From: Blastocatellia bacterium | GTDB lineage: Bacteria > Acidobacteriota > Blastocatellia > Pyrinomonadales > Pyrinomonadaceae | Assembly (NCBI GenBank): GCA_003168335.1 | Contig: PMSM01000010.1 | Location: 843,588 to 907,587 of the forward strand | Reading direction: 5' to 3' | Length of the DNA stretch: 64,000 nt | In this document: piece after piece, positions 1 to 9,295 of the stretch | Layout of the letters: the number at the start of each line of letters is the position of its first letter | How positions within the stretch are numbered: position 1 is the first letter of the stretch | Position numbers and translations under genes: made by a program | Notes under the pieces: generated by a model | Told to the model about the DNA's origin: nothing | Database searches by the model: none | The model's input: the letters and a program-made list of their open reading frames with translations, nothing else

Positions 1-1248
1 CACGGTCGGCACTTTCTCGAACAGCTTGTCCTGCAGCAAACCTGATACGTCGATCGGCGAAGCCCGAAGAAATACTCCGCGACCGCGTCGCTCGAGCCAA
101 TACACGAATTTCTTGTCTTCGCCTTTGATAATAAAATTGAGATCGAACCGGAGTTGTCGCGCCCGGCGCACGATGCTTTCTGCATCAGCGGGAGGTTCCG
201 GCAACCCATCAAGCGTCGTCTCCAGACGATTCAGTGCATTGTCGAGTGCATGATAGGAATCGGTCGACGCAGTCGCTGGGAGCGCAGACGTCTCGTCCGC
301 TTCTGCGCCCTCGCTCATGGTCGGGCTACTGCCCCGCGGCGTCAGCGCGAATCTTCCTTCCAACCCACGCCCTTCGCGAAACGAAACCCAAAACGCATCG
401 GCGAATCTTTGAATGCGCGAACTGATGTGGGTCAACTCTCTTTCTGCTTCCCGGTCTGCGAGCTTCAACCTGCCCGCGTCACGCAGCAGATCATCAATCT
501 GATAAGTGGAAACCTGCGCCCCGAAGTATTCCGACGCCACATCTTCAATCTGGTGGGCTTCGTCCAGAATGACTGCCGCGTAATCAGGCAGCACTGATCC
601 ATACGCACCATTGCGCAACGCCAGATCGGCGAAGAACAGATGATGATTCACGACGATGATGTCGGCGTCGATGGCCCGCTGACGCATGCGCGTGATAAAA
701 CATGGTTCGAAATCCGCGCACTGCTGGCCCAGACAAGTATCAGAACGGGCATCGATGTGTCGCCAGAACGGAAGGTTCTCGGGAAGGTTGTACAGCTCTG
801 CACGATCGCCGGTCGTGGTTTGGGTAACCCAGCGAAAAACTTCATCAAAGTGATCGATCTCATCCAGTCCTTCGAGGACGGGCATGCTTTCCGCGCTCTT
901 GATGCGATGCAAGCACGCGTAGTTGTTCCGCCCCTTCATCACTGCGGCGCGAAATTTTGCGGGCAGCACATCAGAAAGAAACGGGATGTCTTTATCCATC
1001 AACTGCTCTTGCAGGTTCTTGGTTCCGGTTGAGATGACCACGCGCGCGCCGCTGCCGCAGGCCGCCGCGATCGCCGGCACCAGGTACGCGAGCGTCTTGC
1101 CGGTGCCGGTACCCGCTTCAACGATGAGGTGATGTTTTCGCTCAAACGCGCGCAGCACGGCCTCAGCCATTTGGATCTGGCCGGGGCGATGCTCGTACTC
1201 GGGGTGAGCTTTACTGATTAGGCCTTCGGGGCCGAAGATCTGTTCCAT
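1..1248 (-). CDS. dinG: DinG/YoaA-type ATP-dependent DNA helicase (partial, runs off window)
   Basis: Superfamily 2, XPD-like iron-sulfur helicase that unwinds DNA using ATP, in damage or R-loop processing. The first 416 residues are visible; the C-terminal half lies beyond position 1. Seen directly: Walker A EAGTGTGKT at about residues 44-52, DEAH at about 229-232, and four cysteines (ACLHR, TCLGQQC, EPCF) between them, the pattern of the DinG 4Fe-4S cluster. The ATG at 1248 is preceded by AAGAAAG; an in-frame GTG eight codons upstream is an alternative start. An in-frame stretch near residues 305-314 matches a repeat element found elsewhere in the window (see 307-335). It points away from nothing obvious: recQ follows on the same strand across a repeat-bearing gap. 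The family is clear; the exact DinG versus YoaA subgroup is not. Confidence 0.9.
   Translation of the reverse strand, partial: MEQIFGPEGLISKAHPEYEHRPGQIQMAEAVLRAFERKHHLIVEAGTGTGKTLAYLVPAIAAACGSGARVVISTGTKNLQEQLMDKDIPFLSDVLPAKFRAAVMKGRNNYACLHRIKSAESMPVLEGLDEIDHFDEVFRWVTQTTTGDRAELYNLPENLPFWRHIDARSDTCLGQQCADFEPCFITRMRQRAIDADIIVVNHHLFFADLALRNGAYGSVLPDYAAVILDEAHQIEDVASEYFGAQVSTYQIDDLLRDAGRLKLADREAERELTHISSRIQRFADAFWVSFREGRGLEGRFALTPRGSSPTMSEGAEADETSALPATASTDSYHALDNALNRLETTLDGLPEPPADAESIVRRARQLRFDLNFIIKGEDKKFVYWLERRGRGVFLRASPIDVSGLLQDKLFEKVPTV
307..335. repeat. Half copy of the 'gggcagtagcccgacc' palindrome inside the DinG frame
   Basis: The core TGGTCGGGCTACTGCCCC matches one arm of the 30-bp inverted repeat at 9156-9232. 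Read in the helicase frame it encodes a low-complexity segment (around RGSSPTMSEGAEADE) in a region where helicase motifs are absent. It looks like an in-frame, decayed insertion. Confidence 0.55.
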
Positions 1249-1274
1249 TCTTTCTTGAGCTATCAGTGTCACGA

Positions 1275-1391
1275 AATACAGTCCGCAGATTTCACAGATT
1301 ACACGGATGCTTGAAACCTATGCTGCGCAACTATACTACGCCCATCGTTTTTCTTCTTGTCATCTAAGTAATCTGCATAATCTGTGGATTA
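1275..1391. repeat. Intergenic inverted repeat of the 'cagatt/aatctg' type
   Basis: The left arm reads CCGCAGATTTCACAGATTAC and the right arm TAATCTGCATAATCTGTGG, separated by about 60 nt. The arms are imperfect reverse complements. It fills the whole gap between dinG and recQ, and no gene is visible in it. It could act as a bidirectional transcript end or be a non-autonomous palindromic element. Confidence 0.55.
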
Positions 1392-1393
1392 AT

Positions 1394-3268
1394 TCAGGAT
1401 GAGAAAGTCTGACGCGGGTTGTTGCGTAGGTAGGCGGCGATCGCGCCCATGAACGTTTTTCCAAACTCCGCCAGCTTCCGCTCGCCGACGCCGCTGATGC
1501 GGGCGAACTCTACTTCATTCGCCGGATAGTATCGCGCCATCTGACGCAATGAAACGTCGGAAAAAATTATGTATGCCGGAACGTCACGCTTATCTGCGAG
1601 CTTCTTGCGCAGCCGCCGCAACCGGTCAAATAACGCCTCGTCGCAATCGATCTCTCCCGGGCGTTGACTGCGGCCGCGGTCACCCTGGACGCGATGTTTC
1701 TCAGCCCGAAGCTTTTCGGGCTTGAGGATCGACTTGGCCAGATTGATCTGCTGGCGCTGTTTGAGGGCGCGCCAGCCTTCATCGGTAACTTGCAGGACAT
1801 TGAATCTCTCGGTTAACTGGCTCAGGTAACCGAGGCGTACCAACTCTCTGCCAATCAGCTTCCACTCAGCCTGGCTATGTTCCTTGCCAATGCCATAGGT
1901 GGAGACAGTTTGATGATCCCACTTCGTTATCTTCTCGGTTTCGGCGCCAGTCAGTACCTCGGCAATTTGATTGATGCCGAAATCGAACCCACTCTTCTCG
2001 CGCACGCGAAAGACACAAGACAGAAACTTCTGCGCTTCGACTGTGCCGTCATAAGTCTCGCGCGGCGTCAGGCAATTATCGCAACCGCCGCAATTCGGTT
2101 CGCGAAACTCCTCGCCAAAGTAGCGCAATAAGCCAACGCGCCGGCAATCAACGCCCTCGGCAAACTCAACCATCAGCCGCAGTTGCTGCCGGGCAATCTT
2201 TCGTTCCTGTTCGGCAGATATTTCATCAATGAACTTTGAATATTTGACAACATCTCCGGCGCTGAAAAGCAGCAGACACTCGCTCGGCAAGCCATCGCGT
2301 CCCGCGCGGCCAGTCTCTTGATAATAGCCTTCGACGTTCTTCGGCAAGTCGTAGTGCACGACAAAGCGAACATTCGGTTTGTTGATGCCCATGCCAAAAG
2401 CGATGGTCGCGCACACCACCCGCACTTCGTCGCGCAGGAAAAGCTCCTGGTTGGTAGTGCGCGTTTTCGCGTCGAGTCCCGCGTGATACGGTGCAGCCCT
2501 GACTCCATCCGCGCTCAGGCGCTCGGCCAGACTCTCCGCGCTTTTCCGGCTTTGGCAATAGACGATGCCGCTGTCACCCGCCCGCGCGCGCACGAACTCA
2601 GACAGTTGACTGTAAGCGTTTTGCTTCGGCAGCACGCGGTACGACAAGTTAGGACGATTGAAGCTGGCCACGTACCAACTCGGCTCGCGCAGACGAAGTT
2701 GTTTCACGATGTCGCCGCGAACTCGTTCTGTGGCCGTAGCCGTGAGCGCCATTATCGACACGTCTGGAAAATGCTGGCGCAGCTCGGCGAGTTGGCGGTA
2801 CTCCGGGCGAAAGTCATGACCCCATTCGCTGATGCAATGCGCTTCGTCGATCGCGAGCAGATTAACTTGCCAGCGTTTCAAATCCGCCAGGAAGCCGGAA
2901 AGCATCATCCGCTCAGGCGCGACGTACAGCAGACGATATTCGCCCCCCTGCAGGCCGCGCAAACGCGCTCGCGATTCATCCGCCCTGAGGGAAGAGTTCA
3001 GAAACGTAGCCGCCACACCGCTGGCAGTAAGTGCATCAACCTGATCCTTCATCAAAGAAATTAACGGCGAAACGACAACAGTAAGCCCCGGTCGAACGAG
3101 CGCCGGCAATTGAAAGCATAGGGACTTGCCGCCGCCAGTCGGCAACAGCGCCAACACATCACGGCCTGAGAGCGCATCACGGATGATCTCTTCCTGCAAA
3201 GGCCGGAACGAGCTGAAGCCGAAAGTTTGTTTGAGTAGGGAGAGCAGCGATGTTGGGTCAGTGTTCAT
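1394..3268 (-). CDS. recQ: ATP-dependent DNA helicase RecQ
   Basis: 3'-5' DNA helicase acting in recombination and stalled-fork repair. From the ATG at 3268: Walker A TGGGKS at about 44-49, DEAH with the ISEWGHDFRPEYR aromatic-rich loop at about 141-158, the QETGRAGRDG motif VI near 317, the RecQ zinc site (C375, C393, C396, C399), a winged-helix region, and an HRDC domain over the last ~80 residues (about 535-615). The length of 624 aa is normal for RecQ. A GTG at 3295 would add nine residues; the ATG gives the usual RecQ N-terminus (LLKQTFGFSSFRPLQ), so I prefer it. It lies downstream of the RAYT/REP island and upstream of the DinG-type helicase, both on the same strand. All catalytic motifs are intact. 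Confidence 0.95.
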   Translation of the reverse strand: MNTDPTSLLSLLKQTFGFSSFRPLQEEIIRDALSGRDVLALLPTGGGKSLCFQLPALVRPGLTVVVSPLISLMKDQVDALTASGVAATFLNSSLRADESRARLRGLQGGEYRLLYVAPERMMLSGFLADLKRWQVNLLAIDEAHCISEWGHDFRPEYRQLAELRQHFPDVSIMALTATATERVRGDIVKQLRLREPSWYVASFNRPNLSYRVLPKQNAYSQLSEFVRARAGDSGIVYCQSRKSAESLAERLSADGVRAAPYHAGLDAKTRTTNQELFLRDEVRVVCATIAFGMGINKPNVRFVVHYDLPKNVEGYYQETGRAGRDGLPSECLLLFSAGDVVKYSKFIDEISAEQERKIARQQLRLMVEFAEGVDCRRVGLLRYFGEEFREPNCGGCDNCLTPRETYDGTVEAQKFLSCVFRVREKSGFDFGINQIAEVLTGAETEKITKWDHQTVSTYGIGKEHSQAEWKLIGRELVRLGYLSQLTERFNVLQVTDEGWRALKQRQQINLAKSILKPEKLRAEKHRVQGDRGRSQRPGEIDCDEALFDRLRRLRKKLADKRDVPAYIIFSDVSLRQMARYYPANEVEFARISGVGERKLAEFGKTFMGAIAAYLRNNPRQTFSS

Positions 3269-3405
3269 GAAACCAAAGGGAAATTGCAGCCGCACGAAGA
3301 TTTCGTAACCTGAGAGCGATTTGGCTAACCCAGGACTCGGTCATCGTGAAGAAATGAGAACGCTTTACTTAGTACTTAAACTCACCGTCATGGATTTCAC
3401 TCTGA

Positions 3406-3466
3406 TGCAGCCGCGTTCACGCGGCTTTCCCGCGGGTTACTAGCCCAGCGCCTTTAGCGCTGGGTT
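3406..3466. repeat. REP element, left flank of the RAYT gene
   Basis: Contains the hairpins AGCCGCGTTCACGCGGCT and CCCAGCGCCTTTAGCGCTGGG joined by a conserved linker (TTCCCGCGGGTTACTAG). It is the inverted counterpart of the units at 4001-4062 and 4083-4142, so the RAYT gene is bracketed by oppositely oriented copies. Confidence 0.8.
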
Positions 3467-3517
3467 TTGGGCGCCCTGGACAGACTAGCGCGCTTCAGCG
3501 TGCTTACCCGACGTGCT

Positions 3518-3955
3518 TTAGCTTTCGTCATCTTCATCGTGGGCGATCTTTTCCAGGCGCTCAACGGTGGTTCCTTTTTTGTGATGCTCTTTCTGGTTGC
3601 GAATGTAGTTTACCACCCATTCCAAATCCTTCGTGCCGAAACTAACCACGCCGTAGCCGGTCTGCCAATCGAACACTTTACGATTGGCGAGTTCGTGATT
3701 GACGTAGTGAGAACTCGCGCCTTTGACCTGGCCGATCCATTCGCTGATTAGCAGTGTTGGCGGGATCGTAACCGCGATATGGACATGAGTTTCGATACCG
3801 CCGACTTCATGAAAGATTAGACCATTCGTCTTCAGCGCATAGTTACGAATGAACCGATAGAGTCCCGGCTCGATCTCTGCGGTGACAAGAGGCTGGTTCG
3901 ATTTCACGTGCCATACGAAATGCAAATTGATTTGGGAATAGGCTCGCCCGGACAT
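3518..3955 (-). CDS. REP-associated tyrosine transposase (IS200/IS605 TnpA-like, RAYT)
   Basis: A single-strand DNA nuclease/ligase of the Y1 HUH family. RAYTs are domesticated IS200-like transposases that recognise REP hairpins. Visible: the HUH-type metal motif in ETHVHIAV (about residues 53-60), the KGASSHYVN segment, and the tyrosine helix YIRNQKEHH near the C-terminus, typical of TnpA_REP proteins. The length of 145 aa is complete for the family. The gene is bordered on both sides by REP-like palindromes, one copy to the left and two tandem copies to the right, in opposite orientation. No TnpB, no left/right ends of a classical IS200 element and no duplicate of the gene are visible in the window, which favours a single-copy RAYT over an active insertion sequence. 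Confidence 0.85.
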   Translation of the reverse strand: MSGRAYSQINLHFVWHVKSNQPLVTAEIEPGLYRFIRNYALKTNGLIFHEVGGIETHVHIAVTIPPTLLISEWIGQVKGASSHYVNHELANRKVFDWQTGYGVVSFGTKDLEWVVNYIRNQKEHHKKGTTVERLEKIAHDEDDES

Positions 3956-3960
3956 GGGAG

Positions 3961-4142
3961 AAGCCCGCTGAAGCGGGCTGAGTTTTCAAATTCCGACGGC
4001 CGCCCCAGCCGTAAAACGGCTGGGCTAGTAACCCTGCGGGGAAAGCCGCGTGAACGCGGCTGCTGCATTTCATCTCCGCAGTCGCCCCAGCCGTAAAACG
4101 GCTGGGCTAGCAACCTGCGGGCAAGCCGCGTAAACGCGGCTA
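3961..4142. repeat. BIME-like tandem REP array, right flank of the RAYT gene
   Basis: Two direct units (4001-4062 and 4083-4142). Each has a GCCCCAGCCGTAAAACGGCT hairpin, a CTAGTAACC-type linker and an AGCCGCGTGAACGCGGCT hairpin. A further palindrome, AGCCCGCTGAAGCGGGCT, lies at about 3962-3979. The units are inverted relative to 3406-3466. The array lies between glyA's stop and the RAYT start. Confidence 0.85.
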
Positions 4143-4180
4143 CAGTCCATAGCCTACCTTTAGTGTCAAGTAAGAAAGCC

Positions 4181-5476
4181 TTACCGTTTCGCAACTTCGG
4201 TTACTGTCCGTTTCAACCTCTTCGCATACAACGGAAACCTGGCCGTCAATTCAGCGACGCCGCGCTTCACATGGGTTCGCACTTCTTCCGACTCAGGTTC
4301 GTGAACGACTTGCGCAATCAGCCGGCCAATCTCGCGCATCTCTGGTTCTTTCATGCCCCGCGTAGTGACTGCGGGCGTGCCGATGCGCAAACCGGAAGCG
4401 ACGAATGGTTTGTTTTGATCGAAGGGAATAGTGTTCTTGTTGACGGTGATAGTGGCGGCTTCGAGAGATTTCTCGGCGACCTTGCCGGTGATTCCCTTCC
4501 CGTCCATCCAGACATCAACCAACATCAGGTGATTGTCGGTGCCGCCGGAAACGATGCGGAGCCCCTGCTCCTGCAACTCTGAACAAAGCGCTTTCGCATT
4601 CGCCAGAATCTGTCGCTGATATTCTCTGAAGTCGTCGCGCAAAGCTTCGCCAAACGCGACCGCCTTCGCGGCGATGATGTGCACCAGCGGCCCACCCTGC
4701 ACGCCGGGAAACACACGCCGATCGATCTCTTTCGCATGCTCTTCCTTGCACAGGATCAAACCGCCCCGCGGCCCGCGCAGAGTTTTGTGCGTGGTCGTCG
4801 TCACATAATCCGCGATCGGCACGGGCGAGGGATGCAGACCGGCCACCACCGGCCCCGCGATGTGCGCGATGTCGGCGAACATGCGCGCACCAACGCCCTT
4901 CGCGATCTGACTGATGCGCTCGAAATCAATTATCCGTGGATAAGCGGAAGCGCCGCAGACAAGCAGCTTTGGCTTGTGTTCTTCAGCGATCCGTTGCAAC
5001 TCGTCGTAATCGATCGTTTCAGTCTCGCGCGAAACACCGTAATCAAAAACTTTGTAGCTGAGACCGGAAAAGTTCAGCGGATGCCCGTGCGTGAGGTGCC
5101 CGCCATGCGAAAGATTCATGCCGAGGATCGTGTCACCATATTGAATCGCGGCGAGATAGACGGACATGTTTGCCTGAGCACCGCTATGCGGCTGCACGTT
5201 GGCGTGATCGGCGCCGAATAGTTCTTTCGCGCGATCGATCGCCGTTTGCTCGACCACATCAGCATATTCGCAGCCGCCATAGTAACGCTTGCCGGGATAG
5301 CCTTCGGCGTACTTGTTGGTGAAAACAGAACCCGCCGCTTCGAGGACGGCTTCACTGACAAAGTTTTCGCTGGCGATTAGTTCCAGCCCATTTGCCTGGC
5401 GCGCGACCTCGTTGTCAATCGCGTTGGCAATTAAGGGATCAACTTCCGCTAACGATGCGTTTCTCTGGTCGCTCAT
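4181..5476 (-). CDS. glyA: Serine hydroxymethyltransferase
   Basis: PLP enzyme interconverting serine and glycine while charging tetrahydrofolate with a one-carbon unit, in the cytoplasm. Visible: N-terminal LIASENFVS, the substrate/folate segment around [15 protein letters not shown], the PLP contacts D202 and H205 (ADIAH), and the Schiff-base lysine K231 in [14 protein letters not shown]. The length of 431 aa is standard. The ATG at 5476 has a strong Shine-Dalgarno (GGAAGGA) about 6 nt upstream. Its 3' end runs into the REP array, which may serve as its transcript end. A VWA gene lies 31 nt upstream on the same strand, so glyA may be cotranscribed with rpiB and that gene. Confidence 0.97.
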   Translation of the reverse strand: MSDQRNASLAEVDPLIANAIDNEVARQANGLELIASENFVSEAVLEAAGSVFTNKYAEGYPGKRYYGGCEYADVVEQTAIDRAKELFGADHANVQPHSGAQANMSVYLAAIQYGDTILGMNLSHGGHLTHGHPLNFSGLSYKVFDYGVSRETETIDYDELQRIAEEHKPKLLVCGASAYPRIIDFERISQIAKGVGARMFADIAHIAGPVVAGLHPSPVPIADYVTTTTHKTLRGPRGGLILCKEEHAKEIDRRVFPGVQGGPLVHIIAAKAVAFGEALRDDFREYQRQILANAKALCSELQEQGLRIVSGGTDNHLMLVDVWMDGKGITGKVAEKSLEAATITVNKNTIPFDQNKPFVASGLRIGTPAVTTRGMKEPEMREIGRLIAQVVHEPESEEVRTHVKRGVAELTARFPLYAKRLKRTVTEVAKR

Positions 5477-5507
5477 TCATCATCCTTCCGAGAATAAAAG
5501 CTAAACC

Positions 5508-6728
5508 TCACTGATTGAGCGCAGGAGCAACGTACGACCTGCGCCCGGTAACCGAGTACTCCGGATGTCCGCGCACTTCAACCGAAACCTTGCGCTGACT
5601 GCCATCGTGCGCCTTGTTAGTCGGATAGTATCCGATGACATAACGCCGGTTGAGATCCGCCAGGATACTTCGATAAATCTCCGGAGCTTGCTTCGGTGTT
5701 TCCAGGTAGCTCGTCCACCCGCCAATCGCAGCTCCAGCCGCAGCCAACTGAAACCACGAACGCGTTTCGGTCAGCGGCGTCCGAACACGTGTGGCCGGCG
5801 CTGATGCCGGCGATATCGACCATTCCGGTTCATTCTCGGTTGCCGGGCCAGTTACCCGGATTCCCGGAATGACTGTGTAGACTAAAGCCCGCGACTTTTC
5901 AATCGCCTGATAAACATCCCGCAGACTGAAACTCGCCGGCGGTATCGTCGTACTCCCAGGCGGCAAATAAACCTCAGGGATCGACATGATCGGAGGATTT
6001 GAGGGCTGCAGGCAAAACAGCTCATCACCATCTGTCTGAAAAATCACCACCGGACGAAGATCTGCTTCGGTGAACATCTCTCTGACCGTGGCCATCAACG
6101 CGCTGAATTGCTGGCTCCTACCATAGTCCCGAGCCGCCGACTTCTTCACGAGCGAGTCAAGTGCCTGCTTGAGTTTTGTTTTGTCCCGGGTAAAGTCAAC
6201 CAGCAATGCGACGTCATCGGTAACAATCGCCATGATGTCCTGCGGGCTGAGTTGATCGACCAGAATCTTTGCCGCGGCAACGCTGCTCTTTATGTAAGGA
6301 CTCTGGCTGCCGCTGTAGTCGATGAGCAAAACGATCGAGCGACCCAGGCGTTGATCGCTGCCGAGCGAAAAGTGTTCAATGTGCTGGGCCAGACCGTCTT
6401 CGCTCACCAGGAAATCGTTCTCAGTCAGTCCGTCCACGATCCGCCCCGACTTATCGCGCACCTGGACATCGCTAACCACGAGATTGGTTTCTATCCGAAC
6501 AACGTCCCCGTCGGTTGCTGATCCGGAACGGCGGCCGGGCTTTCCGGTTTCGACGGCAGTCCGCTTTTCGGGGTCCCACTTCAGCCTTTTTAGACTCGAA
6601 CCAAAATCGTCGAGCCGGGGCCTCTCTTGAGTTTCAGACTGACCTTGTGCGGAGGAGTCTTGTGGGCCCGGCGTTCCGGCCATCGCCAGCAGACCGATAA
6701 TCAAGAGAAGGACAAACGCCGATCGCAT
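5508..6728 (-). CDS. Secreted VWFA-related protein (acidobacterial type)
   Basis: Probably a secreted or membrane-anchored von Willebrand factor A protein of unknown partner, of the VWFA-related family abundant in Acidobacteria. The start at 6728 gives a clear signal peptide (MRSAFVLLLIIGLLAMAG). A longer open frame extends upstream through rpiB, but that part is rpiB in another frame. Family marks: the TNLVVSDVQVRDKSGRIVDG beta-strand segment before the domain, then the MIDAS-type DYSGS (about residues 146-150) inside the VWA domain. The C-terminal strand ends in a family-typical VEVRGHPEYSV plus arginine-rich tail. It starts 22 nt after rpiB ends, so the two probably share a transcript. Function beyond the family is not known. 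Confidence 0.85.
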   Translation of the reverse strand: MRSAFVLLLIIGLLAMAGTPGPQDSSAQGQSETQERPRLDDFGSSLKRLKWDPEKRTAVETGKPGRRSGSATDGDVVRIETNLVVSDVQVRDKSGRIVDGLTENDFLVSEDGLAQHIEHFSLGSDQRLGRSIVLLIDYSGSQSPYIKSSVAAAKILVDQLSPQDIMAIVTDDVALLVDFTRDKTKLKQALDSLVKKSAARDYGRSQQFSALMATVREMFTEADLRPVVIFQTDGDELFCLQPSNPPIMSIPEVYLPPGSTTIPPASFSLRDVYQAIEKSRALVYTVIPGIRVTGPATENEPEWSISPASAPATRVRTPLTETRSWFQLAAAGAAIGGWTSYLETPKQAPEIYRSILADLNRRYVIGYYPTNKAHDGSQRKVSVEVRGHPEYSVTGRRSYVAPALNQ

Positions 6729-6750
6729 AACGAAACTGCCCCAGCCTGGT

Positions 6751-7215
6751 TCAACGCGGGGCGCCAAATCCGAGCTCTTCCTTTTCGATCTCGGTAATCT
6801 TCTCGACGCGACGTTCGTGCCGGCCGCCGGCGAACTTTGCGGCAAACCAGGCACGCACGATCTTGGGAAGCTCTTCCGGCGACGTGACCCGAGCGCCCAG
6901 CGACAGGACATTCGCGTCGTTGTGCTCACGAGCCAGCCGCGCCGTTTCTTCATTCCAGGCGACCGCCGCGCGCACGCCGGGAACTTTGTTGGCCGCGATT
7001 GCCATCCCGGTGCCTGAGCCGCAGACCAAAAGGCCTTGATCGACATGCCCCTGCGCGACCTCATCACCGACCTTGCGAGCATAGTCGGGATAATCAACTG
7101 ATTCCTCTGAGACTGTGCCCAAATCTTCGTACTGAATTCCGAGCTCATTGAGCAGAGGTTTCAGACGCTCCTTCTCTTCGTAACCCGCGTGATCGCTGGC
7201 GATTGCTATTTTCAT
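6751..7215 (-). CDS. rpiB: Ribose-5-phosphate isomerase B
   Basis: Interconverts ribose-5-phosphate and ribulose-5-phosphate in the pentose phosphate pathway. Visible LacAB/RpiB family motifs: SDHAGYEEK at residues 7-15, DYPDYA, the catalytic cysteine in LLVCGSGTGMAIAANK (C65), AREHNDANVLSLGAR, and the C-terminal GGRHERRVEKI. The length of 154 aa is typical. It is the first gene of a leftward group (rpiB, VWA protein, perhaps glyA). The upstream gap to proS, about 195 nt and divergent, holds a perfect palindromic element and presumably both promoters. The LacA/LacB alternative is unlikely because no sugar operon is present. Confidence 0.95.
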   Translation of the reverse strand: MKIAIASDHAGYEEKERLKPLLNELGIQYEDLGTVSEESVDYPDYARKVGDEVAQGHVDQGLLVCGSGTGMAIAANKVPGVRAAVAWNEETARLAREHNDANVLSLGARVTSPEELPKIVRAWFAAKFAGGRHERRVEKITEIEKEELGFGAPR

Positions 7216-7294
7216 TTGGTCGAACCCTTGATTGAAAGTTTGTCAGGCGATGGTACATCACGGCTCGCGATAGCTGCAACGAAGGCATAGCGGC

Positions 7295-7367
7295 GTTTAG
7301 AGTACCGACTTTAGTCGGGTTTTCACGCGACTAATAAGGCCCGACTAAAGTCGGTACTCTGAACACC
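7295..7367. repeat. Palindromic element, 'gtttagagtaccgac' family (copy 1)
   Basis: Perfect 21-bp inverted repeat. Arms at 7299-7319 and 7340-7360 start AGAGTACCGACTTTAGTCGG and enclose a 20-nt loop. Each arm is itself nearly palindromic. Further copies are at 25149-25222 and 49169-49239. Confidence 0.9.
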
Positions 7368-7410
7368 GGTCAGTTGCGTTAGATCCCCTGCTAAGCGAAA
7401 ATGCTTCCCT

Positions 7411-9147
7411 ATGCGCTGGTCACAATATTTCATTCCGACACTTCGCGAGGACCCGGCTGACGCCGAGGTCGTATCGCACAAGCTTTTGCTGCGCGCGGGA
7501 ATCGTGCGTCAACTATCCGCCGGCATTTATTCTTACCTGCCGTTGGGTCAACGTATTGCTCTGAAAGTCATGGCCGTCCTGCGCGAAGAAATGAACCGCG
7601 TGGGCGGACAGGAATTTTATCTGCCGGCTCTGCATCCGGCCGAACTCTGGCAGGAATCGGGACGCTGGGGTGCTATTGGCGACGACATGTTTCGCCTGAA
7701 GGACCGCAAGGGCGCCGACATGTGTCTGGGCATGACGCACGAAGAAGTCTTTACATCCATTGCCCGTAACGAGATTAGATCTTACAAACAACTCCCGCAG
7801 GTTTGGTATCAGATTCAAATCAAGTTTCGCGACGAGCCGCGGCCAAAGTCAGGCCTGATGCGCCTGCGCACCTTCATCATGAAGGACGCTTACACGTTCG
7901 ACCTGGATCGCGAAGGACTCGATCGCTCGTTTGCGGATCAGCGCGAAGCCTACCAGCGGATCTTCACTCGCTGCGGTGTTGAGTTCTCAATCGTCGAAGC
8001 ATCATCAGGATCGATGGGCGGTTCGGAGTCGAACGAGTTCGTGGCAAAAACAGACGCAGGCGAAGACTTGATCGCGAGTTGTTCCAACTGCGATTACGCC
8101 GCGAATGTCGAGAAAGCTACTTCGCGACTCCCCTTGATTGAAGATGAAACCGGCCCGGATGCGCCGGAAGAATTTCCCACGCCCGGGGTGCGGACGATTG
8201 AAGACCTGGCGACGTTTCCGGGCGGTGCGGCGGCGAATCGGCAGGTCAAGACGCTGGTTTTCATCGCTACCATCGACGGCAAGCCGCTTCCGATTTTGGC
8301 TTTGCTTCGGGGCGACCATCAACTGCATGAGGTTAAGTTCACCGATGCCCTCGGGGCAACGGCACTGCGCCCGGCGCAGGCGGAAGAAATTCGCGAATTG
8401 CTCGGCGCCAGTGCCGGCAGCCTGGGCGCCGTCCGTGCGAAGGAATCCGCGCCTGCGCTATTCATCATCGCCGACCTCGGCTTGCAGGGTCGACGCAACA
8501 TGACCACTGGCGCGAACAAGGACGACCATCACCTTCGCGGTGTAAGCGTCGAACGTGACATCAAAGTCGATCAGTGGGCGGATCTGCGCACGGTCACGTC
8601 TGGCGAACCCTGCCCACGTTGTGACTCAGGCATGCTGGAAGTCTACAAGGCCATGGAGATCGGCCACATCTTCAAACTCGGCACAAAATATTCGGAATCG
8701 ATGGGTGCTACCGTGCTGACAAAGGACGGTAAGCCAGTGCCAATCGTTATGGGCAGCTACGGCATCGGAGTCGAGCGGATCATTACGGCCGCAGTCGAGC
8801 AAAGTCACGACGAGAACGGAATCATCTGGCCAAAGACCCTGGCGCCGTTCGACGTGGTGGTCACAGTGACCAACGTCAAAGATGAGAAGCTGCGCGCAGC
8901 CGGCGAAAAGCTATACAAAGATTTGCAGCACGCCGGGCTGGAAGTGCTGCTCGACGATCGCGACGAACGGGCCGGCGTGAAATTCAAGGACGCTGACTTG
9001 ATCGGCATTCCTTATCGCATCACGCTGGGTAAGAAGATCGTTGACGGGATGGTTGAGCTTTTCGATCGGCGGACGAAGCAGAGCCAGGATGTGAAGCTGG
9101 ACGAAATCGTGGCGCAAGTGCAGAAGCTGGCCCTGCCGGGGTTGTGA
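7411..9147 (+). CDS. proS: Prolyl-tRNA synthetase
   Basis: Class II aminoacyl-tRNA synthetase that charges tRNA-Pro. The length of 578 aa and domain order fit the bacterial-type enzyme: catalytic core from [20 protein letters not shown] with motif 2 around [13 protein letters not shown] (about residues 139-151), a YbaK-like editing insertion (about 225-390) that hydrolyses mischarged Ala-tRNA-Pro, motif 3 in [10 protein letters not shown] (about 449-458), and a C-terminal anticodon-binding domain. The editing domain carries a lysine in [12 protein letters not shown] at the expected start of the module. It is divergent from rpiB across a palindromic element, and a second element follows its stop by 9 nt. 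No anomaly seen. Confidence 0.97.
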   Translation: MRWSQYFIPTLREDPADAEVVSHKLLLRAGIVRQLSAGIYSYLPLGQRIALKVMAVLREEMNRVGGQEFYLPALHPAELWQESGRWGAIGDDMFRLKDRKGADMCLGMTHEEVFTSIARNEIRSYKQLPQVWYQIQIKFRDEPRPKSGLMRLRTFIMKDAYTFDLDREGLDRSFADQREAYQRIFTRCGVEFSIVEASSGSMGGSESNEFVAKTDAGEDLIASCSNCDYAANVEKATSRLPLIEDETGPDAPEEFPTPGVRTIEDLATFPGGAAANRQVKTLVFIATIDGKPLPILALLRGDHQLHEVKFTDALGATALRPAQAEEIRELLGASAGSLGAVRAKESAPALFIIADLGLQGRRNMTTGANKDDHHLRGVSVERDIKVDQWADLRTVTSGEPCPRCDSGMLEVYKAMEIGHIFKLGTKYSESMGATVLTKDGKPVPIVMGSYGIGVERIITAAVEQSHDENGIIWPKTLAPFDVVVTVTNVKDEKLRAAGEKLYKDLQHAGLEVLLDDRDERAGVKFKDADLIGIPYRITLGKKIVDGMVELFDRRTKQSQDVKLDEIVAQVQKLALPGL

Positions 9148-9155
9148 TGACGATT

Positions 9156-9232
9156 GGGGCAGTAGCCCGACCGTGAGGGAGGGCTCAAATTCCACCTTTG
9201 GAAGCCCTCCCTCACGGTCGGGCTACTGCCCC
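9156..9232. repeat. Perfect 30-bp inverted repeat, 'gggcagtagcccgacc' family
   Basis: Arms at 9156-9185 and 9203-9232 are exact reverse complements with a 17-nt spacer. The left arm begins GGGGCAGTAGCCCGACCGTG. Related sequences lie at 54780-54882 (full), 51541-51571 (half) and 307-335 (half, inside a gene). It sits 9 nt after proS, so its RNA would form a strong terminator-like hairpin, but no U-tract follows. Confidence 0.95.
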
Positions 9233-9295
9233 GCTCCGCGGACACAAAGGTACGATCGCCCGGAACTTGTGATGAAGCGTTATACTGGGAGCGCA

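Noticed and set aside
2318-3064. Plus-strand open frame of ~248 codons opposite recQ
   Set aside because: It lies fully inside recQ, whose motifs are intact; composition is arginine/histidine-rich shadow sequence.
3518-3955. Active IS200/IS605 insertion sequence
   Set aside because: No TnpB, no second copy, and flanks are REPs in inverted orientation; RAYT is the better call.
9156-9232. Intrinsic terminator for proS
   Set aside because: Perfect hairpin but no T-run on either side, and related copies occur far from gene ends.
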